This document shows positions 11,393-21,983 of a DNA stretch of 64,000 nt, one piece after another. This DNA comes from Cryptomeria japonica (lineage: Eukaryota; Streptophyta; Pinopsida; Cupressales; Cupressaceae). Under the pieces are notes generated by a model. That model made no database searches. It saw nothing but the letters and a program-made list of their open reading frames with translations, and was not told the origin of the DNA. Within the stretch, counting starts at the first letter, position 1, and each line of letters starts with the position of its first letter. Position numbers and translations under genes: made by a program. Location: positions 831,376,160 to 831,440,159 of the forward strand of contig NC_081411.1 of assembly GCF_030272615.1 (NCBI RefSeq). Reading direction: 5' to 3'.

Positions 11393-11842
11393 TGTAATTT
11401 TTGGTCTTTTTCTTTTCATGACTCATAATAAGAGAACCTTACCAGTTTGTAGTCATGGTTCTCTCTTTCTCTCTCATGGTCTTCCCTTTAACCTTAGCAT
11501 TGAAGTTGCAAGATACTAAAGTCCACTGAGGGCTTGGTGTATTTGGCCTGTTTGATGATTTGGTGAAAGTTTTTCAATGTGAACCCTTTCTACTTTACCG
11601 AGAGTATGATTGGCTTCATACTCTTGCTAAAGTGGGGGCTAAATGTAGTGTCCTAAAATTGCACCCCTTTGCAATTTTGACTGCATTGGGTTCTTACCTT
11701 AGTGTTTGCACCCCGTAGCTTGCTTGGGACCTGATTATGCTCATGCCCCTTCCATATTGCATTATTTTTTGACATTTTGCATTCATTTTGGACTTGATCC
11801 TGACCTAAAAATAGGGCAAGAACAGGGCGTTGTGCCTTAGTC
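11393..11842 (+). repeat. Second copy of gypsy-1 3' region and LTR start
   Basis: This segment aligns end to end with 3512-3962 (polypurine tract and the first part of the gypsy-1 LTR included), and both end in the same TAGTC target site followed by a copia-1 LTR. I count roughly 20 differences in the last 200 bp, largely transitions, so the duplication is old. Confidence 0.85.
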
Positions 11843-13562
11843 TATTGGCATTGAGTTGTCATTGATGTCAATCGGTATTGTAGGCTACTGGTAGGATATG
11901 TCAACCCAGTATGAAGAAGTTAAACCAGCATAAGGAAGATTAACATGAAGGCATGTCAACCGATATGGTGGACGATAAGTAGGTATTCAGATTGTAAGTG
12001 ACATCACCAGTAAGGGGTGATATGAAGTTGTGTGTTGGCATGACAAGTTCTAACCAATATGAAGGTTGGTTGTTTGTTTGTGATAAAGAGGTAGAATGTC
12101 AAAGAGATCACAAACTATCGGAGGTGAAGTTGAGCTACCAGTATAGTGTATATTGTTGAATTGCAGCAGAAGAAGGTTTTACAGGTAAGGGCTTGTGTCG
12201 GTATGAGGATTTGTCAAATTTTCAAGTTTAAAACTAACCATGTGTCGGTGAGCTGAGCGTATGCCAATGTGCTACCATGTGGAGCTGAGGTGGAGAGCAT
12301 GCAGAGGTCGATGAAGTTTTCATCGACATGGTTGTTGGAGCAATTAGTCGACATTAAATGAAATAGCCACAAATCACGAATCGATGATAGATTGGTGCGG
12401 CTCAAGGAAGAATGAACGACAGAGAAAGAGCAGGGCGTTGTTGGCACCTAGATCGAAGCAAGGAAATCAGATTGGAGGAGGACCTCAAGAAGGAAACAGA
12501 TGGGTCATGAATGTGTCAATAGATTTTAAGGTCGGAAATCAAGGTCAGGTTTTCTATTCTTGGCAAACATACTTTGGACAGATGGAAAATGCGTGATGGC
12601 CTATCCCTCCTAAGCAGGTGTGTGATCCAAGGTGGATCAGATCAAATTGGATGCAGATTTGGTTGGTATAAGGAAACCCTAGTCACCCTCTATTTGAATT
12701 GGTTTTTAGCGGGAAAGCTTCAGCTCAAATATGGTGACCTAAGATAGATAGTTATTGTTGTTGAACGGTGAAGGATAGATTAAAATTGTTGTTTGAGAGC
12801 CGAAGAGATAAAACAATTGAAGTATTTGTGAGTGAAGATTGTACTCGTAAGGAGAAGTAGGGTAAACCGATGTAAAGAACAAACCAGCAGAGTGAGCATA
12901 GAACGCATGGGTGACAAACTGGAAGAAGCAGTACTTGATAGAGGGTGACCAAGTGTGAGTTGAATTCAACAGAACAAAGAGATAGAAGATTTAGCAGAGT
13001 TAGAACCCACAGAAAGGCTAAGTTGCAGTGTACGTTGAGTTAACACAAACTGGTAAGATAGAAACTGGTAGGGCAAAGCTTTGAAAGGTTGCAAAAATTC
13101 CTTTGCAGTAGGGATCTCATTTGTGTATCTGAGTTTTCATATTGTTTTCACTGAGTAGGTGCTTAGTGCAAGGTTTGTAGTTCCTTTAAGTTGTAGCCTA
13201 TAAATTGTATAGGGCTTCATGCTCCTTTGAGTTGGTGCTCATAAATTAGGGGTTGGTGCCCTAAAATTTGTAATCAGATCTTTTCATTGCGAGGCTGGAC
13301 TGGAGCAAAAGATCTCTAGCAGCTATTCTCACCAAGGTTTTTCCCACATTGGGTTTTCCTCATACATCTAGTGTTATGTATTGCATCTTCATGTGTGTGT
13401 TTTATTAATCTTTTAGATATTTCTCCTACACACCTTGTTTGCATTGCTTTGGTAACCGATCTGCATTATGTTTATTTCATATTCAACTGGTATAGCTTCA
13501 ATTAAGTAAAAATTGTTTAAATCACTAATTCACCCCCTCTTAGTGATCCATTGTGTCCAACA
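11843..13562 (+). repeat. Complete copia-1-family LTR flanked by TAGTC on both sides
   Basis: It starts TATTGGCATTGAG and ends GTGTCCAACA, 1720 bp, colinear with 3963-5695. TAGTC precedes it (11838-11842) and follows it (13563-13567). Taken alone it has the structure of a solo LTR. Together with the duplicated flank it suggests that a solo-LTR form of the same insertion was joined to a full-length form. A TATAAAT box lies at 13199-13205. Confidence 0.85.
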
Positions 13563-13567
13563 TAGTC

Positions 13568-14168
13568 CTGAATAGGACAATGGTGTCATGTCATGGTCCC
13601 CCTAATTTTTGGGCCCCTTTAAACCCTTTTTCACATTTCAAATTTGAGTGGGAATTCCCTCTCAGTGTCAGCTCATGGAGGAAAATTAATCAGTTTTCTC
13701 AACAGGCAAGTATATAAAGAGGATTTCCCCTCTCATTTGATCATCACATAAATCTACAAGAATCAAGAAGTATTGAGCACACACATGAGATCAATAAATC
13801 AAGCATTTAAGATAAATTGAGCATTTTCAATATTCCTTCAAGCCTTGGAGAAACAATAAAGTCAAGGATCGAGCATTAAAGTGGAGATTTACATCCTATT
13901 TCATGAAACCCTAATTCCATGTCAAGGCAACCAAAACTTCACAAGGAGGTATCATCATTCAATTTTCAGTCATAAATCAACATCACCCTCAAAAGGAGAA
14001 CCTTTCCTTATAATCATTTCAATTATCTTTATTTTAATTTCATGGTTAATTCCAAAATGGGGGTTTCACCTAAGGCAAGCCCCTATTCCCAACCTATTTC
14101 CCTTTCTTTTTGTGTGCAGGAAACAGGTACAGATTTGTACTCTTCAGAATAAGCTTCAATCACAAAGA
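13568..14168 (+). repeat. gypsy-1 3' LTR, middle piece with promoter
   Basis: This is the continuation of the gypsy-1 LTR between copia-1 and copia-2. It contains a TATA box (tatataaag) at 13711 and downstream sequence of leader type. The last five bases before copia-2 are AAAGA (14164-14168), close to AGAGA after its other end. No reading frame of interest is seen. Confidence 0.65.
13711..13718 (+). promoter_or_regulatory. Probable TATA box of gypsy-1 LTR
   Basis: TATATAAA stands in an otherwise mixed sequence about 640 LTR bases from the LTR start (insertions removed), the position expected for the U3 promoter. The transcription start is not determined. Confidence 0.5.
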
Positions 14169-15670
14169 TGTTGGCATTTGTGCAAAGGATGTTGACATGA
14201 TGATATTATGTTGTCATTGTTGTCAATATACGAGAGAGTGAACCAGCAATATGCTAAAAAGTGAACCGGTATATTGAAGTTTGCAACAGGCAAAGAGAAC
14301 CGGTATGATACCGAGAATTGGTACATGTGAGAACCGGTATAACATTGTGAACCGGTATATGTCAAAAGGTGAAGCGATATGTTTGTTTGAGGTAAACCGG
14401 TATGTTGGTATGAGAACCTGTATATGAAGGTTTTGCATGACTACCGGTTGGTAGTCTCAACTTTAGGGTTTCTAGTTGAAGTGTTCAAAGGTTGTGTGAT
14501 GAGTTAGCAATGTAACAAAGATTAGATCATGTTGCCATGTCAGCTTGAGCACGTGAAGGATCTTGCATGAAGGAGATCGATCCTATCTACCTCGGGAATG
14601 TGCAAAGTCTCTATAAACAGTGGAGAACGCATGATGGGTTATCGCATCCATGAAGCGGTGAAGAATGAACGATGGAGAATGTCTTGAGATCTGTTCAAGA
14701 CCATTGTAGTCAAATACAATGTGATTAACAGTCAGTATTGAACCAACTGTATTGGTAAACCTAAATGTTTAGGGTTTAGGGTTTATGCTGCCGACCTATC
14801 TGTTTCCTATAAGGTCAACGTTGTGTTTCATGTTGAGGTTGTTGGAAAATGATGTGTGTGTTTCTAAGTGCAAAGATACATGATTCTTGCCAAACCAGAT
14901 GAGATAAGAGGATTGATTCCTGCATAGTGTGTGTGCAGAAGGAAGGAACTTAAGTGGATCTGCATTAGGAATTGAGTGCTATTATCAGATCATTGTAATA
15001 CTTGTTGATCTTTAACCACTTCAACAGTTAGAAAATCCCTTAACCGGGTAGCTTTAACCAGCTTGTTGTAAATCCTTTAATAGGGTGACTCAAACTCATT
15101 GAGTTCTTGGAATCCTCTAACAAGGTAACCTCTAACATGGTTTAACCCTTAACCGATTATTTAGCCATCCCTTAACTGGGTGATCTCTAACGGGATCGGT
15201 TCCTAGCAGAACCTGTTGTAACAGTTTTTAACTAGACCAGGCTCCTAACATAGCGGACTTCTAAAGAGTTCAAAAGCAGCTTGTGGGTATTCATCCCCAC
15301 CGTGTTTTTTCCTAGTTGGGTTTCCACGTGAAAAATCTGTGTGTCATGTGTAGTATTTTTCATGAAGGTAAATCATGTTGAGCTAGTTGTTATTATATTT
15401 CTAATGATAGATTATCTATTCATGCATAAGGGTAAAATGGAAGTGTAGTATTAAAGTTGAGTGGAAAGCTAAGTGATTAACCGGTTAATGTTTTTCACGG
15501 TCATTCTTAGCTTTACCGGTTGCACTTTGTTTTAGACCGGTGTTACTGTCTATCAAACATTTGCAGTGTTTGCAGTCAAACCAGTTCGGGAAAAGTTTTT
15601 GTGACTGTACTGATACACCCCCCCCCTCTCAGTACCAGTTTGGTACTTATTATTCATCATTGAGTTATCA
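14169..15670 (+). repeat. copia-2 5' LTR
   Basis: TGTTGGCATTTGTG to GAGTTATCA. I count nine ACCGGT hexamers in 1.5 kb, including a 14-bp perfect palindrome, ATTAACCGGTTAAT, at 15476-15489. A region of short degenerate repeats of the type CCCTTAACCGGGT lies at 15040-15200. There is a TATAAAC box at 14612-14618 and a C run near 15608. Against the 3' LTR there is a 28-bp gap (at about 15366) and a 15-bp gain (at about 15123). Confidence 0.9.
14612..14618 (+). promoter_or_regulatory. Probable TATA box in copia-2 5' LTR
   Basis: TATAAAC in tctctataaacagtgg; the aligned site in the 3' LTR reads TGTAAAC, so the box is mutated there. This is the likely U3 promoter element; it is not proven. Confidence 0.4.
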
Positions 15671-15672
15671 AT

Positions 15673-15684
15673 TGGTATCAGAGC
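15673..15684 (+). other. copia-2 primer binding site (tRNA-iMet type)
   Basis: TGGTATCAGAGC, two bases after the 5' LTR, is the exact usual plant copia primer site. Confidence 0.9.
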
Positions 15685-15741
15685 GTCTTCCAGGTCCTCT
15701 GTGTTGTAAGCTTAACTGCTTGAGGGTAAGATCCTAGTGTA

Positions 15742-16718
15742 ATGATGAAGACGGAAGGTCCAAAGTTCAATAGAGATAACTTCAAAATATGGAAGGACGG
15801 AATGAAGATTTACATCAAAAGCATGGGTGCTCAGCACTAGAGCTATGTTGAGAATGATTTTTTAATTCCTATTGGTACTCTCAGCGATGATCAAAAGAGA
15901 GAAATACAGGAGAATGGGCAAGTCATGGAAGCCCTAATCAACAACTTATCTGACATTGAGTTTATTGATGTCCAAGATAAAGATAATCCCAAAGAAGTAT
16001 GGGACACTCTTTAGAATATCTATGGCAGTGATGAGCATGTAAAACAAGCTAACGAAGAAAGCCTTAGAGGGAAGTTTGAAGACATGCGGATTGTTGAAGG
16101 TGAGACCATTCAAAATTATGGAATAAGATTCAAAACTATTGATGGAGATATCAAGAGTGTAAGTGGTAAAATGGAAGATTCCATTGTGGTAAGCAAAGTT
16201 CTAAGATCCTTATTACCGGTCTATGCAATAAGGGTTGCTGATATTCAGGAGTTGAGATCAATAGACAAGACTAAGGTATCCCTAGACTCCATCATTGCAA
16301 AGTTGACAGCCTATGAGCTAAATAGTTTTGATGGCAGTGTTCAAAAGATTGAATTTGCTTTTAGAGCTTCTATTGTACCATCCAGAAAAGGAAAAGAAGC
16401 AAGCACCAGTGGTGAACCAAGACAGAGCAGAGAAATGGACGATGAGGAGATCCTGATGGAATTTGAAGCTCTTCTTGCTAGGAAACATCCTAAAGGAACC
16501 GGTAAATACAGAGGTAAGCTCCCTTTGAAATGCTTTTCTTGTAACCGAATAGGACATATTGCTATAAACTGTCCTAATGGTGATAACAAGGACAAACCAA
16601 AGAGGTTCAAGAAATTCAAAGGAGCAAACCGGAGAAACTATTTTGTTGCAGTTGATGAAGGTGTCACAGATGAGAATCAAAAGATGAAGAGAATGAAGAT
16701 ATTGTGTTTGTTGCAGTA
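15742..16718 (+). pseudogene. copia-2 gag
   Basis: ATG at 15742 (a second ATG follows directly) opens KTEGPKFNRDNFKIWKDGM, a copia Gag start. The helical capsid part includes KEVWDTL and YGSDEHVKQA, then KVSLDSIIAKLTAYELN and one CCHC knuckle, CFSCNRIGHIAINC, near 16533. TAG stops replace a Trp at 15838 (copia-4 has TGG) and interrupt at 16012. A single-base loss near 16673, compared with copia-4, ends the frame at 16718; pol continues in frame 3. It would be the particle protein that packages element RNA. Confidence 0.9.
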
Positions 16719-19700
16719 AAGGAAGATGTGCCAGACAAGAAGGCTCTTGTCTCCCGCTTTGATAATTCCAATGAGTGGATTATTGACAGTGGTTGTTCTC
16801 ACCATATGATTGGCGACTGGAGAAATTTTCTATCTTTGGAAGAATATGATGGTGGTGTGGTTCATTTTGGCAATGATGCACCATGTATGGTTAAAGGAAG
16901 AGGGTCCATCTCTCTGAATGGAAAGAGCAGTGTTGAAAATGTGTATTCGGTGGAAGGTCTCAGACATAATCTATTGAGTGTTGCTCAGCTGGATGACAGT
17001 GGACTCACTCTGGAATTCAAAAATGGAGTGTGCAAAATCCAAGGAAAGAATGGTGATTTGATGGCCATCGGTATGCAGACCAAAGGTAACTTATTTCAGC
17101 TAAATGCAAATATAAGTACATGTCTTATGGCTAAGTTTGATGATAGCTGGATATGGCATAGGAGACTTTGCCATGTAAACTTTGATAACATTATGAAGGC
17201 CAGTAAGATCAAGGCAGTTAGAGGACTGTCTATGCTGAGCAAACCGAAAAATCCTTTGTGTAGAGAATGTCAACTAGGGAAAATGTCTTCCTCAACTTTC
17301 AAAGGTAAATCTTTCACAGCAGACAATTTACTTGATCTTGTGCATACTGATTTGTGTGGTCCTATGAAAACTAGGAGTGTGCAAGGAGATAGGTATTTCA
17401 TGATTCTGACTGATGATTACTCAAGAATGATGTGGGTCACATTCTTGAAAGATAAGTCTGAAGCTTTTGGAAAGTTCAAAGCTTTCAGAGCACTAGTAGA
17501 AAAGGAAAGTGGTAGAAGAATCAAATGCCTTAGAACTGATCGAGGAGGGGAATTCATTTCTGATGAATTCAATAAGTACTATGAAGAGAATGGAATCAAG
17601 AGGCAACTGTCTGCCCCCTGGACTCCACAGCAAAATAGCTTAGTAGAGAGAAACAACCGGACTATGGTTGAAGTGGCTAGAACTATGCTGATCCAAGGAA
17701 AAGTTGCTCACACCTTTTGGAGAGAAGCGGTGAGCACTACAGTCTACACAATGAACTTGGTACTCATCAAAAAGGGAAAGGATAAGACTCCTTATGAGTA
17801 CTGGACTGGTAAGACACCAGTGGTAAGCTACTTTAGAATGTTTGGTAGTAAATGTTATATCAAGAGGAGTGAACATTAGAGCAAGTTCGATGCAAAATAT
17901 GATGAAGGAATATTTCTAGGATATTCCACCAAGAGTAAAGCTCTCGAATGTTTCAACAATAGGGCTTAGAGAATTATTGAAAGCATCAATGTTAGGGTTG
18001 ATGAAAACTCTGAGAAACCTAAGGAAACCAATAGTGAGCAAGTAGGAGATGAACCAGTAGTAATCTTCTAGTTACCGGTTGCAAATCAGCCTAGTACTAG
18101 TAATTGTGCCCCTACATCGATGGATGTTGATGCTGATGAAGATGAGGATGAAGAAGGAAAGCAAGAAGAATCTGTTAAGAACATACCTAAGTATGTCAAA
18201 CTCAATCATGATCCAAAGCAGATCATAGGAGACAAAGATGCAGGAATTATTACAAGAAGAAAGGTCAGAGAAAGCTCATGTATGATCTTTGAATTTGAGC
18301 CTAAATCATTCAAAGAGGCACATAAAGATGAAGAATAGATCAAGGCAATGGAGGAGGAACTTGACTAGATTGAGAAGAATGGTACACGGTCTTTGGTACC
18401 CAGACCGAAGCATAAAAATGTCATTGGACCCAAATGGGTTTTTATAAACAAGCTAAATGAGGATGGCACATTGGTAAGGAACAAAGCCAGATTAGTGTGT
18501 AAAGGATACACCCAAGAAGAAGGAGAAGACTATGGAGAAACCTTTGCTCCAGTAGAAAGATTGGAAGGAGTGTGTATGCTTCTTGCATATGCAGCTTTTA
18601 AAGGATTCAAGGTATATCAAATGGATGTAAAATCTACATTCCTAAATGGAATACTTGAAGAGGAGGTGTACATAGAACAACCAGATGGGTTTACCCTATC
18701 AGAAGACAGTGACATGGTGTGTAGGCTACATAAAGCCTTGTATGGACTAAAGCAGGCACCTAGAGCATGGTATGAACGCCTGCACTCCCATCTTGTGAAG
18801 ATTGGATTTGAAAGAACAAGAGAAGATAGCAATATCTATTTGAAATCAAAAGGAGATCAGATTCTAATATGTGAAGTATTTATTGATGACATCATCTTTG
18901 GAGGAGATGACAAGATGAGTCATGATTTTGCGGATGAGATCAAAAAGGAGTTTGAGATGTCACTCATAGGGGAAATTAAGTTCTTCATTGGACTGCAAAT
19001 TCAGCAAATGAAAGAAGGAATCTTTATTACTCAGTCCAAGTATGTCAAAGAGGTGTTCAAGACCTTTGGCATGGAAGACAGTAAACCAATTGGTACACCA
19101 ATGGTGATCGGTTGTAAATTATCAAAAGAGGATGACTTGGCATTGGTAAATGAGAACGATTACCGATCAATGATTGGTAAGTTGCATTATGTAGTGCATA
19201 GCAGACCAGACATTGCACATGCAGTGGGTATTACCGCTCAATTTCAGCAAAGCCCAAGAGAATCCCACTTGGTAGTAGTCAAGCGGATTCTTAGATATCT
19301 GAAGGGAATAGTTGACTATGGGTTATGGTATCCATATAATAATGATTTCAACTTGAAAGTGTTCACAGATGTTGATTGGGCTGGTAATGTAGATGACCGA
19401 AAGAGCACAACCAGTGGTGCATTCTTCCTTGGTGGTAGACTGGTCTCATGGATGAGTAAAAAGCGGAGTTATATCTCTCAATCTACAGCAGAAGCGGAGT
19501 ATGTTGCAGCTTTTATGAACTGCACCCAGACTATTTGGATGAAGCAAGTATTAAATGGCTTCAAAGTTCCTGTTTCTGAACTGGTAAGCATATTTTGTGA
19601 CAATACAAGTGCAATTAACATTTCCAAGAATCCAGTTTTGCATGCTAGAACCAAGCACTTTGAGCTCAAGTATCATTTCTTGAGGGAGAAGGTTCAGAAC

Positions 19701-19832
19701 AAGGAGGTTGTGTTGGAACATGTTTCCAGTAAGGAGCAGTTAGCAGACATATTCACCAAGCCTCTACCAAAGGCTATATTTACCTATTTGAGAGGTGAAT
19801 TAGGGGCATTGCCCCTTCAAGAGGTGAACTAA
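16704..19832 (+). pseudogene. copia-2 pol: protease, integrase, RT, RNase H in one frame
   Basis: Frame 3 is continuous for 3.1 kb apart from five TAG codons (17877, 17967, 18069, 18336, 18366). In order: protease IIDSGCSHHMIGD (D-S-G present); GAG-pre-integrase IWHRRLCHVNFDNI; integrase core with HTDLCGP, RTDRGGEF and LVERNNRT (all three acidic residues present); RT with [46 protein letters not shown] and catalytic FIDDIIFGG; RNase H with [17 protein letters not shown] and STAEAEYVA; end [11 protein letters not shown]. The last 479 codons (18393-19832) are fully open. Each domain looks intact, so the copy was disabled chiefly by point stops. It acts in cytoplasmic particles (RT, RNase H) and at the chromosome (integrase). 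Confidence 0.93.
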
Positions 19833-20067
19833 AAGTATGTGCTCCACATCAGTCAAGTATTGCAATGTTTAATATTTTTCAGGATTGATGTGTTGAAGGA
19901 TGCTACTCCTCAAGGGAAGCAGCATAGTGGAACAGGAAAACTTGTGCCTCCACTTTGGCATTGTTGTCAAAGGGGGAGAAGATGTGAAGCGAAGAAGATA
20001 TCTGCAGCAAAAGATGTGATGCTAGGTAATATCTTTGTATATTGCCATCAATGTCAAAGGGGGAGAT
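19833..20067 (+). promoter_or_regulatory. copia-2 3' untranslated region with doubled polypurine motif
   Basis: TTGTTGTCAAAGGGGGAGAA near 19961-19980 and ATGTCAAAGGGGGAGAT ending at 20067 share the core TCAAAGGGGGAGA. The second touches the 3' LTR and is the expected plus-strand primer; the first is an upstream copy about 85 bp away. Confidence 0.7.
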
Positions 20068-21579
20068 TGTTGGCATTTGTGTCGAGTATGTTGACATGAT
20101 GATATTATGTTGTCATTGATGTCAATATATAGGAGAGTGAACTAGCAATATGCTAAAAAGTGAACCAGTATATTGAAGTTTGCAACAGGCAAAGAGAACT
20201 GGTATGATACCGAGAACCGGTACATGTGAGAACTGGTATAACATTGTGAATCGGTATATGTGAAAAGGTGAAGTGGTATGTTTGTTTGAGGTAAACCAAT
20301 ATGTTGGTATGAGAACCGGTATATGAAGGTTTTTCATGACTATCGGTTGGTAGTCTCAACTTTAGGGTTTCCGGTTGAAGTGTTCAAAGGTTGTGTGATG
20401 AGTTAGCAGTGTAATGAAGATCAAATCATGTTGCCACGTCAGCTTGAGCGTGTGAAGGATCTTGCATGAAGGAGATCGATCCTATCTACCTCGGGAATGT
20501 GTGAGGTCTTTGTAAACGGTGGAGAATGCGTGATGGGTTATCGCATCCATGAAGCGGTGAAGAACGAATGATGGAGAACGTCTTGAGATCTGTTCAAGAC
20601 CATTGTAGTCAAATGCAATGTGATTAACGGCCAAGATTGAACCGACTGTATTGGTAAACCTAAATGTTTAAGGTTTAGGGTTTATGTTACTGACCTTTTT
20701 GTTTCCTATAAGGTTGACATTGTGTTTCATGCTGAGGTTGTTGGCAAATGATGTGTGTGTATCTAAGTGTAGAGATACGTGATTCTTGCCAGACCAGATG
20801 AGATAAGAGGATTGATTCCTGCATAGTGTGTGTGCAGAAGGAAGGAACTTAAGTGGATTTGCATTAGGCATTGAGTGCTATTATCAGATCATTGTAATAA
20901 CTGTTGATCTTTAACCACTTCAACAATTGGAAAATCCCTTAACCGAGCAGCTTTAACCAGCTTGTTGTAAATCCTTTAACAGGGTGACTCAAACTCATTG
21001 AGTTCTTGAAATCCTCTAACATGGTTTAACCCTTAATCGGGTATTTAGCCATCCCTTAACTGGGTGATCTCTAACAGGATCGGTTCCTAGCAGAACCTGT
21101 TGTAACAATTTTTAACTAGACTAGGCTCCTAACAGAGGGGACTTCTAAAGAGTTCAAAAGCAGCCTGTGGGTATTCATCCCCACCATGTTTTTTCCTAGT
21201 TGGGTTTCCACGTGAAAAATTTGTGTGTCATGTGTAGTATTTTTCATGTGATGATTTAAGTGATTTGTGTCTGAAGGTAAATCATGCTGAGCTAGCTATT
21301 ATTATATTTATGATGATAGATTACCTATTCATGCATAAGGGTGAAATGGAAGTGTAGTATTAAAGTTGAGTGGAAAGCTAAGTGATTAACCGGTTAATGC
21401 TTGTCACAGTCATTCTTAGCTTTACTGGTTGCACTCTATTTCAGACCGATATTACTGTTTGTCAAACATTTGTAGTGTTTGTAGTCAAACCGGTTTGGGA
21501 AAAGTTTTTGTGATTGTACTGATTCACCCCCCCGCTCTCAGTACAAGTTTGGTACTTATTGTTCATCATTGAGTTATCA
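20068..21579 (+). repeat. copia-2 3' LTR
   Basis: TGTTGGCATTTGTG to GAGTTATCA, 1512 bp. In the first 100 bp I count about ten differences from the 5' LTR; most of the rest is closer. The pair is therefore not recent. Confidence 0.9.
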
Positions 21580-21584
21580 AGAGA

Positions 21585-21983
21585 TGAATCAACCCTTTTC
21601 GATGCGCGAAAAGTTCGGAGGACCATGGTGTTGTGTCCTAGTCCCAGATTTTTAGGAGCTTTTTTGAGGGTCAGATCTGAATTAGCTTATAATACCCAAT
21701 TCCATGTGCCTAGGTCGGTCCCACATCTGTATCTCACTTTTTTCTCAGTTTTACCTTCATTTTTCAGCACTTTACCCTAATTCAGCATTTCAACTTAGAA
21801 AAGAGAGGAAAAACCACACAATAATTAGTCAATCCATTCAGTATTCAGTCCTTAATCTGATTTGTGAGTGAATCTAGTGGATCCCTTCCCTCTTTTGAAT
21901 GTAAAGGTTTTTTTAAGCTAAATTGATTTGGGGATTTCTCCCTTCTATGTTAAAAATTGCCAAATCAAATTTTCCCCTCTACA
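21585..21983 (+). repeat. gypsy-1 3' LTR, last piece
   Basis: This continues the LTR after copia-2 and probably ends TTTTCCCCTCTACA at 21983, since CTACA mirrors the TGTAG start. Sequence after this point is AT-rich flank. The exact end needs the left LTR, which is outside the window. Confidence 0.55.

Larger units (their letters stand above)
14169..21579 (+). mobile_element. copia-2: nearly complete Ty1/copia element
   Basis: LTRs lie at 14169-15670 and 20068-21579 with a TGGTATCAGAGC primer site, one gag, one pol and a doubled polypurine motif. Flanking 5-mers are AAAGA (14164-14168) and AGAGA (21580-21584), a target duplication with one change. It is inserted in the gypsy-1 3' LTR. The coding part is broken by seven TAG stops and one frameshift near 16673. 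It belongs to the same family as copia-4 (minus strand, 53716-61143), with closely matching proteins and LTRs. Confidence 0.93.
1..21983 (+). mobile_element. gypsy-1: Ty3/gypsy-type LTR element, 5' end outside the window, split by copia-1 and copia-2
   Basis: The order visible is gag, zinc knuckle, aspartic protease, a Pro/Lys-rich region, a polypurine tract at 3751-3764 and a 3' LTR. The LTR begins TGTAGTGTCC at 3765 and probably ends CTACA at 21983, so TGTAG and CTACA form short terminal inverted repeats. Removing copia-1 (with its rearranged duplicate) and copia-2 leaves an LTR of about 1.2 kb in three pieces: 3765-3962, 13568-14168 and 21585-21983. No reverse transcriptase, RNase H or integrase is found in the 1.4 kb between protease and polypurine tract, so this copy is non-autonomous or internally deleted. 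The left LTR lies outside the window, so the end point and any target duplication are inferred. Confidence 0.75.

Noticed and set aside
14763-14783. Telomere-like TTTAGGG repeats
   Set aside because: Only about two and a half units, and they occur at the same place in all copia-2 family LTRs (also 20667-20685, 54680-54693 and 60595-60608), so they are part of the LTR and not an interstitial telomere.
17877-18368. TAG codons as programmed read-through or a variant genetic code
   Set aside because: Most sites have CAG or TGG in the sister copy, so point decay explains them. The one shared TAG is reported separately.
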